This document shows positions 25,851-34,988 of a stretch of 64,000 nucleotides of DNA, in pieces. The stretch is taken from NCBI RefSeq assembly GCF_003937945.1, contig NZ_RSEC01000032.1, forward strand, positions 1 through 64,000, in the 5' to 3' direction. Below the pieces are notes generated by a model that saw only the letters and a program-made list of their open reading frames with translations, ran no database searches and was not told the DNA's origin. A program made the translations under genes and the position numbers. This stretch comes from Amycolatopsis eburnea (GTDB lineage Bacteria; Actinomycetota; Actinomycetes; Mycobacteriales; Pseudonocardiaceae). How positions within the stretch are numbered: position 1 is the stretch's first letter; each line of letters begins with the position of its first letter.

Positions 25851-26690
25851 CTAGAGGTTGTCCAGTGCGCCGGTGCGGCGCACGGCGGCCAGGTACCCGA
25901 GCATGATCACGACCGGCACGGTCGCCACCGTCGCCGCGAACGGGAGGTTGTTGGCGGCGCCGATGTTGTCGTAGACGACGTTGCCGAGCATCTGCGACGT
26001 GCCGCCGACGATCTTCACCGCGATGTAGTCGCCCAGCGACAGCGAGAACGTGAAGATCGAGCCGGCCACGATCGCCGGGAACGTCAGCGGCAGGATCACC
26101 GAGCGGAACGTCCTCAGCGACTTAGCGCCCAGGTCGCCCGAAGCGTCCACAAGAGAATCCGGCAGCCGGTCGAGGCCCGCGTAGATCGGCAGGATCATGT
26201 ACGGCAGCCAGAGGTAGGACAGCGTGATGATCGTGGCCGTGACGCCGTACCCCGGCGAAAGCCAGCTCAGCGCGCCGTTGCCCGACAGCATCGAGCGCCA
26301 CGCGTACGCCTTCACCAGATAGCTGGCCCACAGCGGCGTCATCACCGCGATCACCAGGATCCGCTGCGCCCGCGGCGAAGCGAGCTTGGCCATCGCGTAC
26401 GCCATCGGGAACGCGATGACGGCGTCGATCACCGTGACCAGCGCGGCGATCCCGACCGTGCGGAAGGTGATCGTGCGGTAGACCGCGTCGGTGAACAACG
26501 TCTTGAAGTTGTCCAGCGACCACTCGATGACGACCTGGCCGGTGAACGCGTCGGTGTGCCAGAACGCCGTGACGAACAGCGCGGCGAGCGCGCCCAGGTA
26601 CGCCAGGCCCAGCCAGAGCAGCGGGGCCGAGAGCAGGAAGCCCAAGCGCAGCCTGGGCTTCCTGTAGAAGAAAGCCGACAAGGCGGTCAT
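25851..26690 (-). CDS. potB: polyamine-type ABC transporter permease (PotB-like)
   Basis: 279 residues, six TM segments and the EAA loop LVDASGDLGAKSLRTFRSVILPL. The N-terminus (FLLSAPLLWLGLAYLGALAALF) and SLGDYIAVKIVGGTSQMLG match the PotB/PotH line. Its ATG lies one base after the stop of the binding-protein gene (TGACATG), so translation is coupled. Confidence 0.88.
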   Translation of the reverse strand: MTALSAFFYRKPRLRLGFLLSAPLLWLGLAYLGALAALFVTAFWHTDAFTGQVVIEWSLDNFKTLFTDAVYRTITFRTVGIAALVTVIDAVIAFPMAYAMAKLASPRAQRILVIAVMTPLWASYLVKAYAWRSMLSGNGALSWLSPGYGVTATIITLSYLWLPYMILPIYAGLDRLPDSLVDASGDLGAKSLRTFRSVILPLTFPAIVAGSIFTFSLSLGDYIAVKIVGGTSQMLGNVVYDNIGAANNLPFAATVATVPVVIMLGYLAAVRRTGALDNL

Positions 26691-26691
26691 G

Positions 26692-27894
26692 TCAGCCCTT
26701 GATCTCGGTCCAGGCCTTGGTCCACTCGCCGTAGTCCTTGCACTTGACGTCCGTGCGGCCGTCGAGGCACTGCTGGATCGGCGTGGTCCAGTACGCGATC
26801 TTCGAGGCGTACCCGGCGTCGTTGGCGTGGTAGGTGTCGCAGAGCGTCTTGTCGGTCATCTCCGCGCACGCCTTGGGGTTCGCCGGCGCCTCGCCGAAGT
26901 ACTCGGCGACCTGGGCGTTGACCTTGGGGCTGACGATGTAGTCGAGCCACTTGTACGCGCACGTCTTGTGCGGCGACTTCGCCGCGACCATCCAGGTGTC
27001 CGACCACCCGGTCGCGCCCTCGCTCGGCACGGCGGCCTCCAGCGGCGCGCCTTCGCCCTTGGTCAGGTTGACCGTGACCTGCCAGGCGGTCCCGACGACG
27101 GCGTCGCCGTTCTTCAGCGCCTGCGACTCCTTGAGGTAGTCCGACCAGTACTCACTCACCAGCGGCCGCTGCTGCTTCAGCAGGTTGACCGCGGCGGTGA
27201 ACTGCTTGTCGTCCAGGGAGTACGGGTTCTTGATACCGAGGTCCGGCTGGTGCGCCATCAGGTACAGGGCCGCGTCGGCGATGTAGATCGGCGAGTCGTA
27301 GGCGATCACCTTGCCCTTGTACGGCGAGTTCGCGTCGAACATCACCGACCACGACGCCGGCGCCGGCCTCACCTTGTCGGTGCGCCAGGTCAGCAGGTTC
27401 GCGCCCCAGCCGTGCGGGATGCCGTAGGAGACGCCGCCGACGCTGTTCCACGACTTGTCCTTGAGGAACGGCTGGACGTCGGCGTAGTTCGGCACCAGCG
27501 CGGTGTTCACCGGCTCGGCGTCCCCGGAGGCGACCAGCCGCAGCGACGCGTCACCCGAGGCGGACACGACGTCGTACTGCCCGGTCTTCATCAGCGTCAC
27601 GGCTTCGTCGGACGTGCCGAACGGCTTGACGTTCACCTTGCAGCCGGTCTGCTGCTCGAACGGCGTCACCCAGTTGACCTTCGGGTCGTTCGAGCCGTTC
27701 TCCGCGTACCCCGGCCAGGCCAGCACGTTCAGCTGGCCCTCCGGCTGCCCGAGCGCCTTGAGCGCTTCGAGCTTCGGCGGGGTGAACCCCTGCGCGCCGG
27801 GCGGCGCGGACGAGTTCGAGCCCGACGTGCCACATGCAGCCAACAGCAGGCTGGCGCCGAGGATCCCGGCAAGCCGCGTCTTCCTGTTCTTCAT
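26692..27894 (-). CDS. potD: polyamine-type ABC transporter substrate-binding lipoprotein (PotD-like)
   Basis: 400 residues. Lipoprotein signal peptide with lipobox LLAAC. The body matches extracellular solute-binding proteins of the PotD/PotF type: LNVLAWPGYAE, FEQQTGCKVNVKPFGTSDE, YDVVSASGDASLRLVASG, GIPHGWGANLLTWRTDKV. Five or six Cys in the C-terminal part suggest disulfides. It presents substrate to the two permeases. ATG at 27894; the ATPase gene ends 17 nt upstream. Confidence 0.9.
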   Translation of the reverse strand: MKNRKTRLAGILGASLLLAACGTSGSNSSAPPGAQGFTPPKLEALKALGQPEGQLNVLAWPGYAENGSNDPKVNWVTPFEQQTGCKVNVKPFGTSDEAVTLMKTGQYDVVSASGDASLRLVASGDAEPVNTALVPNYADVQPFLKDKSWNSVGGVSYGIPHGWGANLLTWRTDKVRPAPASWSVMFDANSPYKGKVIAYDSPIYIADAALYLMAHQPDLGIKNPYSLDDKQFTAAVNLLKQQRPLVSEYWSDYLKESQALKNGDAVVGTAWQVTVNLTKGEGAPLEAAVPSEGATGWSDTWMVAAKSPHKTCAYKWLDYIVSPKVNAQVAEYFGEAPANPKACAEMTDKTLCDTYHANDAGYASKIAYWTTPIQQCLDGRTDVKCKDYGEWTKAWTEIKG

Positions 27895-27911
27895 GGCAAC
27901 CCTTCTGAGTA

Positions 27912-28976
27912 CTACTGGACCTGGAAGCTGTGTTCGTCGCGCCAGCTCAGCCGGACGCGCCCGTCGGCGAACGCCGTGTCGTCGGTGTTCTGCCGGACGA
28001 CCGAGAGCTGTCCCCCTGCGTCGAGCGCGACGGCGTACCGCACGGTCGCCCCGGCGTACACGACGTCGGTGACCGTGCCGGTCGCGCTGGTGTCCCCCAC
28101 CGCGGCGGGCTCGGACAGCTCGCCGTCGATGCGGATCTTCTCCGGCCGGATGCTGAACAGGCCCGGCCTGCCGATCACGGACTCGGCACCGCGCCCGCCG
28201 AGCAGGTTCGACGTCCCGACGAAGCCGGCCACGAACGCGCTGGCCGGACGCTCGTAAACCTCCTCGGGCGGCCCGACCTGCTCGATCTTGCCGTCGTTGA
28301 ACACCGCGATGCGGTCGCTCATGGTGAGGGCTTCGTCCTGGTCGTGGGTGACGAAGACGAACGTGATGCCGACGTCGCGCTGGATCTGCTTGAGCTCGAG
28401 CTGCATCGTCTGCCGCAGCTTGAGGTCCAGCGCGCCGAGCGGTTCGTCGAGCAGCAGCACCTTGGGCCGGTTGACCAGCGCGCGGGCGAGCGCGACGCGC
28501 TGGCGTTGCCCGCCGGACAGCTGCGCGGGCTTGCGCGCGCCGTAGTCCGCCAGCCGCACGGTCTTCAGCGCTTCGAGCGCGCGCTCCCGGCGTTGCTGCT
28601 TCGGGACGCGCTTGACCTTCAGGCCGTACTCGACGTTCTGCTGCACGGTCATGTGCGGGAACAGCGCGTAGTCCTGGAACACCGTGTTGACGTCGCGCTC
28701 GAACGGCGCCAGGCGGCTCACGTCCCGGCCGTCCAGCTCGATCGTGCCCGCGGTGGGCAGCTCGAAGCCGGCGATCATGCGCAGCACCGTCGTCTTGCCG
28801 GAGCCGGACGGGCCGAGCATGGAGAAGAACTCGCCGGGCGGGATGTCGAGGTCGACGCCGTCGACCGCGTGGACGTCGCCGAAGTGCTTGCGCAGCCCGG
28901 AAAGCCGGATCGCCGGGCGCGTGCTTTCCGGCGCCGCGGGCTCTTCCCGCGTCTCGGACGGTGCTTGGTTGGGCAT
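27912..28976 (-). CDS. potA: polyamine-type ABC transporter ATP-binding protein (PotA-like)
   Basis: 354 residues. Nucleotide-binding domain: Walker [11 protein letters not shown]-loop [11 protein letters not shown], signature [15 protein letters not shown], Walker B VLLLDEP, and H-loop [11 protein letters not shown]-terminal TOBE domain (about 270-354) follows, as in PotA. A 20-residue acidic N-terminal extension precedes the domain. ATG at 28976 follows GTGAGG at 6 nt and lies 8 nt after the aldehyde dehydrogenase stop, so importer and enzyme share an operon. Confidence 0.92.
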   Translation of the reverse strand: MPNQAPSETREEPAAPESTRPAIRLSGLRKHFGDVHAVDGVDLDIPPGEFFSMLGPSGSGKTTVLRMIAGFELPTAGTIELDGRDVSRLAPFERDVNTVFQDYALFPHMTVQQNVEYGLKVKRVPKQQRRERALEALKTVRLADYGARKPAQLSGGQRQRVALARALVNRPKVLLLDEPLGALDLKLRQTMQLELKQIQRDVGITFVFVTHDQDEALTMSDRIAVFNDGKIEQVGPPEEVYERPASAFVAGFVGTSNLLGGRGAESVIGRPGLFSIRPEKIRIDGELSEPAAVGDTSATGTVTDVVYAGATVRYAVALDAGGQLSVVRQNTDDTAFADGRVRLSWRDEHSFQVQ

Positions 28977-28984
28977 CGCGAGCC

Positions 28985-30406
28985 TCACAGTGCGCTCATC
29001 ACGTGCTTGACGCGGGTGTAGTCCTCGAGGCCGTAGAGCGATAGGTCCTTGCCGTAGCCGGACTTCTTGAACCCGCCGTGCGGCATCTCGGCGACCAGGG
29101 GGATGTGCGTGTTGATCCAGACGCAGCCGAAGTCGAGCTTCGCCGAGACGCGCATGGCGCGCTGGTGGTCGCGGGTCCAGACCGAGGAAGCCAGGCCGTA
29201 CTGGACGGCGTTGGCGGCCTTCAGCGCTTCGGCTTCGCCGGTGAAGCGCTGGACGGTGATGACCGGGCCGAAGATCTCGTTCTGGCTGATCTCGTCGTCC
29301 TGCCGGAGCCCGGAGACGACCGTGGCTTCGAAGAAGTAGCCCTCGTCGCCGACGCGGTGCCCGCCGCAGTGGACGGTCGCGTGGTCCGGGAGCCGCTCGA
29401 TGAACCCGGACACCTTCTCCAGCTGCGCCGCGTTGTTGAGCGGGCCGAAGGCGACGTCTTCGTCGTCGGGCTTGCCGGTCTTCGCCGCCTCGGCCTGGCG
29501 GGTGAGGGCGGCGACGAACGTGTCGTGGACGTCGTCGGCGACCAGGACGCGGGTGGCGGCGGTGCAGTCCTGGCCCGCGTTGAAGTAGCCCGCGACGGCG
29601 ATGGCTTCGGCGGCGGCTTCGAGGTCGGCGTCGCCGAAGACGATGACCGGCGCCTTGCCGCCGAGTTCGAGGTGCACGCGCTTGACGTCGTTGGCGGCGG
29701 ACTTCGCGACTTCGATGCCGGCGCGGACCGAGCCGGTGATCGACACCATCGCCGGGATGTCGTGCTCGACCAGCGCGCGCCCGGTGTCGCGGTCGCCGCA
29801 GAGCACGTTGAACACGCCCGGCGGCAGGAACTCGCCGGCGATCTCGGCGAGCAGCAGCGTCGACGCCGGCGTGGTGTCGGACGGCTTGAGCACGATCGTG
29901 TTGCCGGCGGCGAGCGCGGGCGCGATCTTCCAGATGGCCATCAGCAGCGGGTAGTTCCACGGCGTGACCTGCGCGCAGACCCCGACGGGCTCGCGGCGGA
30001 CGAACGACGTGTGGCCTTCCATGTATTCGCCGGCCGAACGGCCTTCGAGCACGCGCGCGGCTCCGGCGAAGAAGCGGACCTGGTCGAGGACCATGGGGAT
30101 TTCTTCGGCCAGGGTCAGCGCGATCGGCTTGCCGGTGTTCGCGGACTCGACGCGGACGATCTCCTCGGCGCGGGCTTCGAGCGCGTCGGCGATCTTGAGC
30201 AGCGCGAGCTGGCGCTGGGCCGGGGTCGTCTCGCGCCAGGTTTCGAACGCGGTCGCGGCGACCTGCAGCGCGTGGTCGACGTCCTCGGGTCCGGCGATCG
30301 GCGCGGTGCAGTAGGGCCGCCCGGTGACCGGGTCGGCGATCTCGGCCGTCCGGCCCGACTTGGACTCGACGTACGCGCCACCGATGTAGTGCTTCAGCTC
30401 CTGCAC
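28985..30406 (-). CDS. aldehyde dehydrogenase, probably gamma-aminobutyraldehyde dehydrogenase
   Basis: 473 residues, ALDH superfamily. Catalytic Cys in GQDCTAATR (about residue 278), Glu in ELGGKAP, Asn in [13 protein letters not shown]. Length and the late segment [21 protein letters not shown] resemble aminobutyraldehyde dehydrogenases (E. coli PatD line). Being first in an operon with a polyamine importer supports oxidation of 4-aminobutanal to GABA; other aminoaldehydes such as betaine aldehyde cannot be excluded. GTG at 30406 follows GAGGAGA; promoter and operator are visible upstream. Confidence 0.88.
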   Translation of the reverse strand: MQELKHYIGGAYVESKSGRTAEIADPVTGRPYCTAPIAGPEDVDHALQVAATAFETWRETTPAQRQLALLKIADALEARAEEIVRVESANTGKPIALTLAEEIPMVLDQVRFFAGAARVLEGRSAGEYMEGHTSFVRREPVGVCAQVTPWNYPLLMAIWKIAPALAAGNTIVLKPSDTTPASTLLLAEIAGEFLPPGVFNVLCGDRDTGRALVEHDIPAMVSITGSVRAGIEVAKSAANDVKRVHLELGGKAPVIVFGDADLEAAAEAIAVAGYFNAGQDCTAATRVLVADDVHDTFVAALTRQAEAAKTGKPDDEDVAFGPLNNAAQLEKVSGFIERLPDHATVHCGGHRVGDEGYFFEATVVSGLRQDDEISQNEIFGPVITVQRFTGEAEALKAANAVQYGLASSVWTRDHQRAMRVSAKLDFGCVWINTHIPLVAEMPHGGFKKSGYGKDLSLYGLEDYTRVKHVMSAL

Positions 30407-30435
30407 GGTGTCTCCTCGGTGCTGGCGGGAGCTAA

Positions 30436-30464
30436 AACATATGAGTTCATATGTAATAGGACAA
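30436..30464 (-). promoter_or_regulatory. promoter of the aldehyde dehydrogenase-importer operon with overlapping operator
   Basis: Minus strand: -35 TTGTCC (30459-30464), 17-nt spacer, -10 TATGTT (30436-30441). Almost the whole spacer and the -10 are covered by a perfect inverted repeat ACATATG-AGTT-CATATGT (30437-30454). Its position would block RNA polymerase, which suggests repression by a dimeric regulator. The divergent GntR protein is the obvious candidate. Confidence 0.65.
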
Positions 30465-30517
30465 GGGGATCAGGCAAGATTGGTGCGAACGGGTAATCGC
30501 CGACGCGAAGGGTCACG

Positions 30518-31252
30518 ATGCGCAAGGGCATGTCGCACAGCGCGCGGTCCGCCATGTTCGCGCCGCTCGGCCAGGTCGGGCGGGCGGAAGCGGTGGCGGC
30601 GCGGCTGGTCGACGCCATCACGCTGGGCTTCCTGGCCGACCAGGAGCAGTTACCGAGCGAAGCCGACCTGGCCGCGCAGTTCGGCGTCTCGACCGTGACG
30701 GTCCGGGAAGCGCTCGTGGCGCTGCGGCAGCAAGGGCTCGTCGAGACGCGCCGGGGCCGCAGCGGCGGCAGCTTCGTCCGCGCGCCGGCCGACCCGCCGT
30801 CGGACGCCTGGCGCGCGCGGCTGCGCGAGGTGTCGCTGTCGGAGCTGCGCGACGTCGGCGACCACTACCTCGCGATCGCCGGCGCCGCCGCGAAGCTGGC
30901 CGCCGAACGCAGCTCCCCCGAAGACATCGCCCGGCTGCGGCTGGCGACCGACGACCTCCGCACGGCACACGGCATCGACTTCACGCGGGCGGAGCGGCAG
31001 TTCCACCTGGAGGTCGCGGCGGCCGCGCAGTCCCCGCGGCTGACGCACGAAGAAGTCCACCTGCAGAGCGAACTGGGCGGCCTGCTGTGGCTGCCGTTCG
31101 AGCCTGGGGCACACTCCTGCGAAGAGCACGCGGCGATCACCGCGGCGATCGACGCGGCCGACGGCGAACTGGCCCGCAAGCTCACCGAGGAACACCTCCT
31201 CGGCGCCCTCGACCGGCTCGCGGACGTGCATCTAGGCCTGCTCGCCCCGTAA
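30518..31252 (+). CDS. GntR-family regulator (FadR subfamily)
   Basis: 244 residues. An N-terminal winged helix (LPSEADLAAQFGVSTVTVREALVALRQQGLVETRRGRSGGSF, split) with the GntR signature, then an all-helical FCD ligand domain; ligand-site residues such as Asp/His in FHLEVAAAAQSPRL and EEHAAITAAIDAAD are present. It is divergent from the aldehyde dehydrogenase-importer operon and probably controls it by way of the 30437-30454 palindrome. The ATG at 30518 gives a 20-residue tail before the domain; ATG at 30530 is also possible. Confidence 0.88.
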   Translation: MRKGMSHSARSAMFAPLGQVGRAEAVAARLVDAITLGFLADQEQLPSEADLAAQFGVSTVTVREALVALRQQGLVETRRGRSGGSFVRAPADPPSDAWRARLREVSLSELRDVGDHYLAIAGAAAKLAAERSSPEDIARLRLATDDLRTAHGIDFTRAERQFHLEVAAAAQSPRLTHEEVHLQSELGGLLWLPFEPGAHSCEEHAAITAAIDAADGELARKLTEEHLLGALDRLADVHLGLLAP

Positions 31253-31285
31253 ACTCCCCCTACTCCGCGTATCGAGGTGAGCACC

Positions 31286-31999
31286 GTGAACGACACCCGC
31301 ACGCTGGCCGGCGACGAGGTCGTCGAGCAGGTCTCGGCGTTGGTGGAGGGGGTCTTCGAACGCCTGAAGCCCCTGCTGGCGGCGGCCGAATCGGTCCTGG
31401 CGGAGTCCCCGTCGGCGGCGGCCCTGCACCGGATCCGCCCGCAGGTCACCGAAGCACTGGGCGGCCTGATCGTCGGCGCGGGCTTCGTCAGCGCCCCGCG
31501 CGTGCTCACCGATTCCGAGTTCGGCTTCGAGTGGTGGACCGGATCCGCGTCGGACGCGCCGTCCCAGCTGTTCATCAGCCTCGACCCGGGGAGCGAGAAC
31601 TTCCTCGACTACACGCGCCAGTCGTGGTTCACGGTCCCGCGCGACACCGGGCGGCGGCACATCAACGGCCCGTACGTGGATTACCTGTGCACCGACGAGT
31701 ACACGCTGACGTTCACGATCCCGGTGCTGCTTTCCGGCTCCTTCGCGGGCGTGGTGGGAGCGGACGTGTACGTGCGCGAGTTCGAGCGTGCGGTGCGGCC
31801 GCGGCTGCGGGCGCTGGGCCGCGGGGCGGCGTTGCTGAACGCGCAGGGGCGGGTGATCGTGTCGAACAGCGTGCGGCAGCCGACGGGCTCGCTGGTGCGG
31901 GAGGCCGACGTCCCGGCGTGGTGGTCGGCGGGCGCGGAACCCGGCCCGGCGCTGCGGCGTTGCGGTGACTCGCCGATCGTGCTGGTGACGGGCACCTAG
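31286..31999 (+). CDS. cytosolic cache-domain protein
   Basis: 237 residues. The central part has the small-molecule-binding cache pattern: LDPGSENFLDYTRQSWFTVP, INGPYVDYLCTDEYTLTF and IPVLLSGSFAGVVGADVYV. Extracellular cache domains normally sit in chemoreceptors and kinases; this one has neither signal peptide nor TM segments nor an output domain, so it would bind its ligand inside the cell. It begins 33 nt after the GntR gene and probably shares its transcript, suggesting a helper sensor for the same pathway. GTG at 31286 is chosen because GAGGTGA lies 8 nt upstream; GTG at 31277 is an alternative. Confidence 0.75.
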   Translation: MNDTRTLAGDEVVEQVSALVEGVFERLKPLLAAAESVLAESPSAAALHRIRPQVTEALGGLIVGAGFVSAPRVLTDSEFGFEWWTGSASDAPSQLFISLDPGSENFLDYTRQSWFTVPRDTGRRHINGPYVDYLCTDEYTLTFTIPVLLSGSFAGVVGADVYVREFERAVRPRLRALGRGAALLNAQGRVIVSNSVRQPTGSLVREADVPAWWSAGAEPGPALRRCGDSPIVLVTGT

Positions 32000-32084
32000 C
32001 GCCCCAAGGTGGCCTTGGTTGCGTCTGACGCACCCAAGGTGGCCTTCGGTGCGTCTGACGCACCGAAGGCCACCTTGGGGCGCT
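31998..32084. repeat. AAGGTGGCCTT-family compound hairpin
   Basis: Two 30-bp near-identical direct repeats (each CCAAGGTGGCCTT...TGCGTCTGACGCAC) are followed by a single complementary arm ending GGGGCGCT. The right arm can pair with the inner left arm (22 bp, ending at TGA loop) or, by its outer part, with the first left arm (AGCGCCCCAAGGTGGCCTT). GTGCGTC-T-GACGCAC is a further palindrome inside. It separates the convergent cache and PucR genes. The core matches the hairpin at 13365-13411. Confidence 0.75.
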
Positions 32085-32090
32085 TGGGGC

Positions 32091-33530
32091 TCAAGCCTGC
32101 AGCGCGACCCACAGTTCCGCGCGCACGCCCGGGGAATCCAGGTCGCGGCCGAGCAGGTCCTCCGCCTTCTTGATCCGGTTCCGCAGCGTGTGGCGGTGGA
32201 CGCCGAGCCGTGCCGCCGCGGTGTCCCAGTGGCCGTGGTGTTCCAGCCAGCAGCGCAACGACTCCACGAGGTCGCCGCGACCGGTCGCGTCGTGCTCCCG
32301 CAACGAGGCCAGCACTCCGCGCGCAAACGCTTGCGCCACCGCGGGTTCGATCAGCGACAGCAGGCCGCGGCCGGTGTGCTCCGCCGCCGACACCAGGAGC
32401 TTGCCCTCCGCCGCCGCCACCCCGGCCGCCAGCTCCGCCTGCTCCAGGCCGGCCGCGAAGTCGGCTGGGGACACCGGGCCGGCCAGGCCGCCGTGCAGGC
32501 CGCCGATCCGCCGGGCCGCCTCCGTCACGGTGTCGGCCGGGCCGAACGCGACCACCGACGAACCCCGGCGGGCCGCGAAGACCGGCTCGTTCTCCAGCGC
32601 GCCGAGCAGCTTGCGCCGCGCGGCGGGCGCGCCCGTGAACGCCAGCACCGGCCACGGCGCGGGCGGCGTCTCGGCCCCGGACTCGGTCAGCACCCGCAGC
32701 GCCAGGTCGGCCTGGCCGCCGGCGAGCAGCTCCAGCACCCCCGTGCGCAACGCCTGGCGCGCCGCGGCCTGCGCGCGATCCTGTTCCAGCGCCAGGGAAA
32801 GCACCGACACCGCGGCGGTGACGATGTGGTGCCCCGCCGTGTCGAGCGACGCCCCGACGGCGAGCACCCGGCGCGTGCTCGTGTCGAGCGTCTGCAGCAC
32901 GACTTCCTGCTCGTCGAGGACGACAACCCGCGTGCCCGTGCGAAGGCGCTCCAGTTCCTCGCGCAGCGAAGCGCCGTACGCCCGCGCGCTCGCCGGAGCG
33001 GCTTCGACGACCGTGGTGCGTTCGAAGAGCAGCACCCAGCCGTCGACGAGCTTCGCCAGCTTGCGCAGCACCCCCGGCGGCCCGCCCTTGCCGACCGCCG
33101 TGCGCGTCAGCTCCTGCTGGGCACGCCCGATCCGGACCGTCGCCGCGTACTCGTCGGCCGCCACCGCCCGCGAGACCGCGCGCGTGATGGCGATGAACGG
33201 CGTCTCGCGCGGCACCTCCAGCACCGGGAGCCCCACCGACGCCGCCGTCGCCACCAGCGAGCGCGGGACGCCGGCGTGGCTCAGCCCGACGCCGAAGCCG
33301 AGCCCGGCGACCCCGGCAGCCACCAGGCGGTGCACGTAGGCCGGTGACGTCTCCTCGTCCAGGGCCAGCCCGGTGGTCAGCAGCAGCTCGCCGCCTTCGA
33401 GGAACGCCTGCGGGTCCGTCAGCTCCGTCGGGTGCACCCACCCGATCGGGCGATCCAGGACGTCGTCGCCGGTCAGCACCCGCAGACCCAGCGGGCGGTC
33501 GGCGGCCAATCCGGCCAACGTGAGTGCCAT
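32091..33530 (-). CDS. PucR-family transcriptional regulator
   Basis: 479 residues. N-terminal PucR ligand domain (LRVLTGDDVLDRPIGWVHPTELTDPQAFLEGGELLLTTG, split), middle GGDEF-like region, and C-terminal HTH_30 (DTAAARLGVHRHTLRNRIKKAEDLLG). It is divergent from gabT and the second aldehyde dehydrogenase, so it most likely regulates GABA use, as GabR/PucR-type activators do in other actinobacteria. ATG at 33530 has no ribosome site; a -10-like TAGAAT ends 9 nt upstream, so the mRNA may be leaderless. Confidence 0.88.
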   Translation of the reverse strand: MALTLAGLAADRPLGLRVLTGDDVLDRPIGWVHPTELTDPQAFLEGGELLLTTGLALDEETSPAYVHRLVAAGVAGLGFGVGLSHAGVPRSLVATAASVGLPVLEVPRETPFIAITRAVSRAVAADEYAATVRIGRAQQELTRTAVGKGGPPGVLRKLAKLVDGWVLLFERTTVVEAAPASARAYGASLREELERLRTGTRVVVLDEQEVVLQTLDTSTRRVLAVGASLDTAGHHIVTAAVSVLSLALEQDRAQAAARQALRTGVLELLAGGQADLALRVLTESGAETPPAPWPVLAFTGAPAARRKLLGALENEPVFAARRGSSVVAFGPADTVTEAARRIGGLHGGLAGPVSPADFAAGLEQAELAAGVAAAEGKLLVSAAEHTGRGLLSLIEPAVAQAFARGVLASLREHDATGRGDLVESLRCWLEHHGHWDTAAARLGVHRHTLRNRIKKAEDLLGRDLDSPGVRAELWVALQA

Positions 33531-33544
33531 AACGGCCAATTCTA
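33503..33544. promoter_or_regulatory. candidate operator repeats and -10 in the pucR-gabT region
   Basis: Three direct copies of CGGCCAA at 33503, 33512 and 33533, spaced 9 and 21 bp, two of them inside the start of pucR. The last overlaps a minus-strand -10 TAGAAT (33539-33544). This could be an autoregulatory site for the PucR protein. The remaining space to gabT (33545-33632) shows no further clear promoter. Confidence 0.3.
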
Positions 33545-33632
33545 CGCCCACAAATCGACAAGTCGGCCACCTGACGACCGTCCGGTAACCACTCATCCTG
33601 AGGACGTCCCCCGACTTCCCCAGGAGCACGCC

Positions 33633-34988
33633 GTGACCGCAAGCACCACCGCCGAGCCGCAGGCACCGTCCCCGCGGCAGCGCAGGCTGCGCACCGAGAT
33701 CCCCGGCCCCGTCTCGCGCGAGCTGCAGGAGCGCCGCGCGAACGCCGTCGCCGCCGGGGTCAGCTCGGTGCTGCCCGTCTACGTCACCGAGGCCAGCGGC
33801 GGCCTGCTCACCGACGCCGACGGCAACGTCCTGATCGACTTCGGCTCCGGCATCGCGGTGACCAACGTCGGGCACTCGGCGCCCGCGGTCGTCGACCGCG
33901 TCCGCAAGCAGGCGTGCTGGTTCACCCACACCTGTTTCATGGTCACGCCGTACGAGGGCTACGTCGAGGTCTGCGAAGCGCTGGCCGAGCTGACGCCGGG
34001 CGACCACGCGAAGAAGTCCGTGCTGTTCAACTCCGGCGCCGAAGCCGTCGAGAACGCCGTGAAGATCGCGCGCACGGCGACCGGGCGCCAGGCCGTCGTC
34101 GTGTTCGACCACGCCTACCACGGCCGCACCAACCTGACGATGGGCATGACCGCGAAGTCCGTGCCCTACAAGCACGGCTTCGGCCCGTTCGCGCCCGAGG
34201 TCTACCGCGTGCCGGGCTCGTACCCGTACCGCGACGGCCTTTCCGGTCCGGAGGCGGCCGCGCTGGCCATCGACCGGATCGAGAAGCAGATCGGCGGCGA
34301 CCAGGTCGCCGCGGTCGTCCTCGAGCCGATCCAGGGCGAAGGCGGCTTCATCGAGCCCGCCCGCGGCTTCCTCCCCGCGATTTCCGCGTGGTGCCGCGAA
34401 AACGGCGTCGTGTTCGTCGCCGACGAGGTCCAGACCGGCTTCTGCCGCACCGGATCCTGGTTCGCGTCCACCGACGAGGACGTCGTCCCCGACCTCATCG
34501 CGACGGCCAAGGGCATCGCGGGCGGCCTGCCGCTGTCCGCCGTCACCGGCCGCGCCGAACTCCTGGATGTGGTGGCGCCTGGCGGATTGGGGGGCACGTA
34601 CGGCGGTAACCCCATCGCCTGCGCCGCCGCGCTCGGCTCGATCGAGACGATGAAGGCGGAAAACCTCGCGGAGTCGGCGAAGCGCATCGAGGGCGTCGTC
34701 CTGCCGCGGCTGCGCGCGCTGGCCACCGAGACGGGCGTGATCGGCGACGTCCGCGGACGCGGCGCCATGCTGGCCGCGGAGTTCGTGAAGCCCGGTTCTT
34801 CGGAACCGGACGCCGACCTCACCAAGCGCGTCGCGGCGGCCTGCCACCGCGCCGGTGTCGTGGTGCTGACCTGCGGCACCTACGGCAACGTCGTCCGGCT
34901 GCTGCCGCCGCTGTCCCTGTCCAACGACCTGCTCGACGAGGGCCTCTCGGTCCTCGAACACGCTGTCCGCACGGAGGCTCTCGCATGA
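33633..34988 (+). CDS. gabT: 4-aminobutyrate--2-oxoglutarate aminotransferase
   Basis: 451 residues, class III PLP aminotransferase. Motifs: LIDFGSGIAVTNVGH, FNSGAEAVENAVKIAR, HAYHGRTNLTMGMT, EPIQGEGGF, VADEVQTGFCRTG and the PLP-binding Lys in ATAKGIAGGLPLSA (about residue 292). It transfers the amino group of GABA to 2-oxoglutarate, giving succinate semialdehyde. GTG at 33633 follows CAGGAG at 6 nt. Its TGA overlaps the ATG of the next aldehyde dehydrogenase (ATGA, 34985-34988). Confidence 0.93.
   Translation: MTASTTAEPQAPSPRQRRLRTEIPGPVSRELQERRANAVAAGVSSVLPVYVTEASGGLLTDADGNVLIDFGSGIAVTNVGHSAPAVVDRVRKQACWFTHTCFMVTPYEGYVEVCEALAELTPGDHAKKSVLFNSGAEAVENAVKIARTATGRQAVVVFDHAYHGRTNLTMGMTAKSVPYKHGFGPFAPEVYRVPGSYPYRDGLSGPEAAALAIDRIEKQIGGDQVAAVVLEPIQGEGGFIEPARGFLPAISAWCRENGVVFVADEVQTGFCRTGSWFASTDEDVVPDLIATAKGIAGGLPLSAVTGRAELLDVVAPGGLGGTYGGNPIACAAALGSIETMKAENLAESAKRIEGVVLPRLRALATETGVIGDVRGRGAMLAAEFVKPGSSEPDADLTKRVAAACHRAGVVVLTCGTYGNVVRLLPPLSLSNDLLDEGLSVLEHAVRTEALA

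Noticed and set aside
30437..30454. Palindrome as a transcription terminator
   Set aside because: It is AT-rich, lies in a divergent promoter region and overlaps the spacer and -10, which fits an operator.
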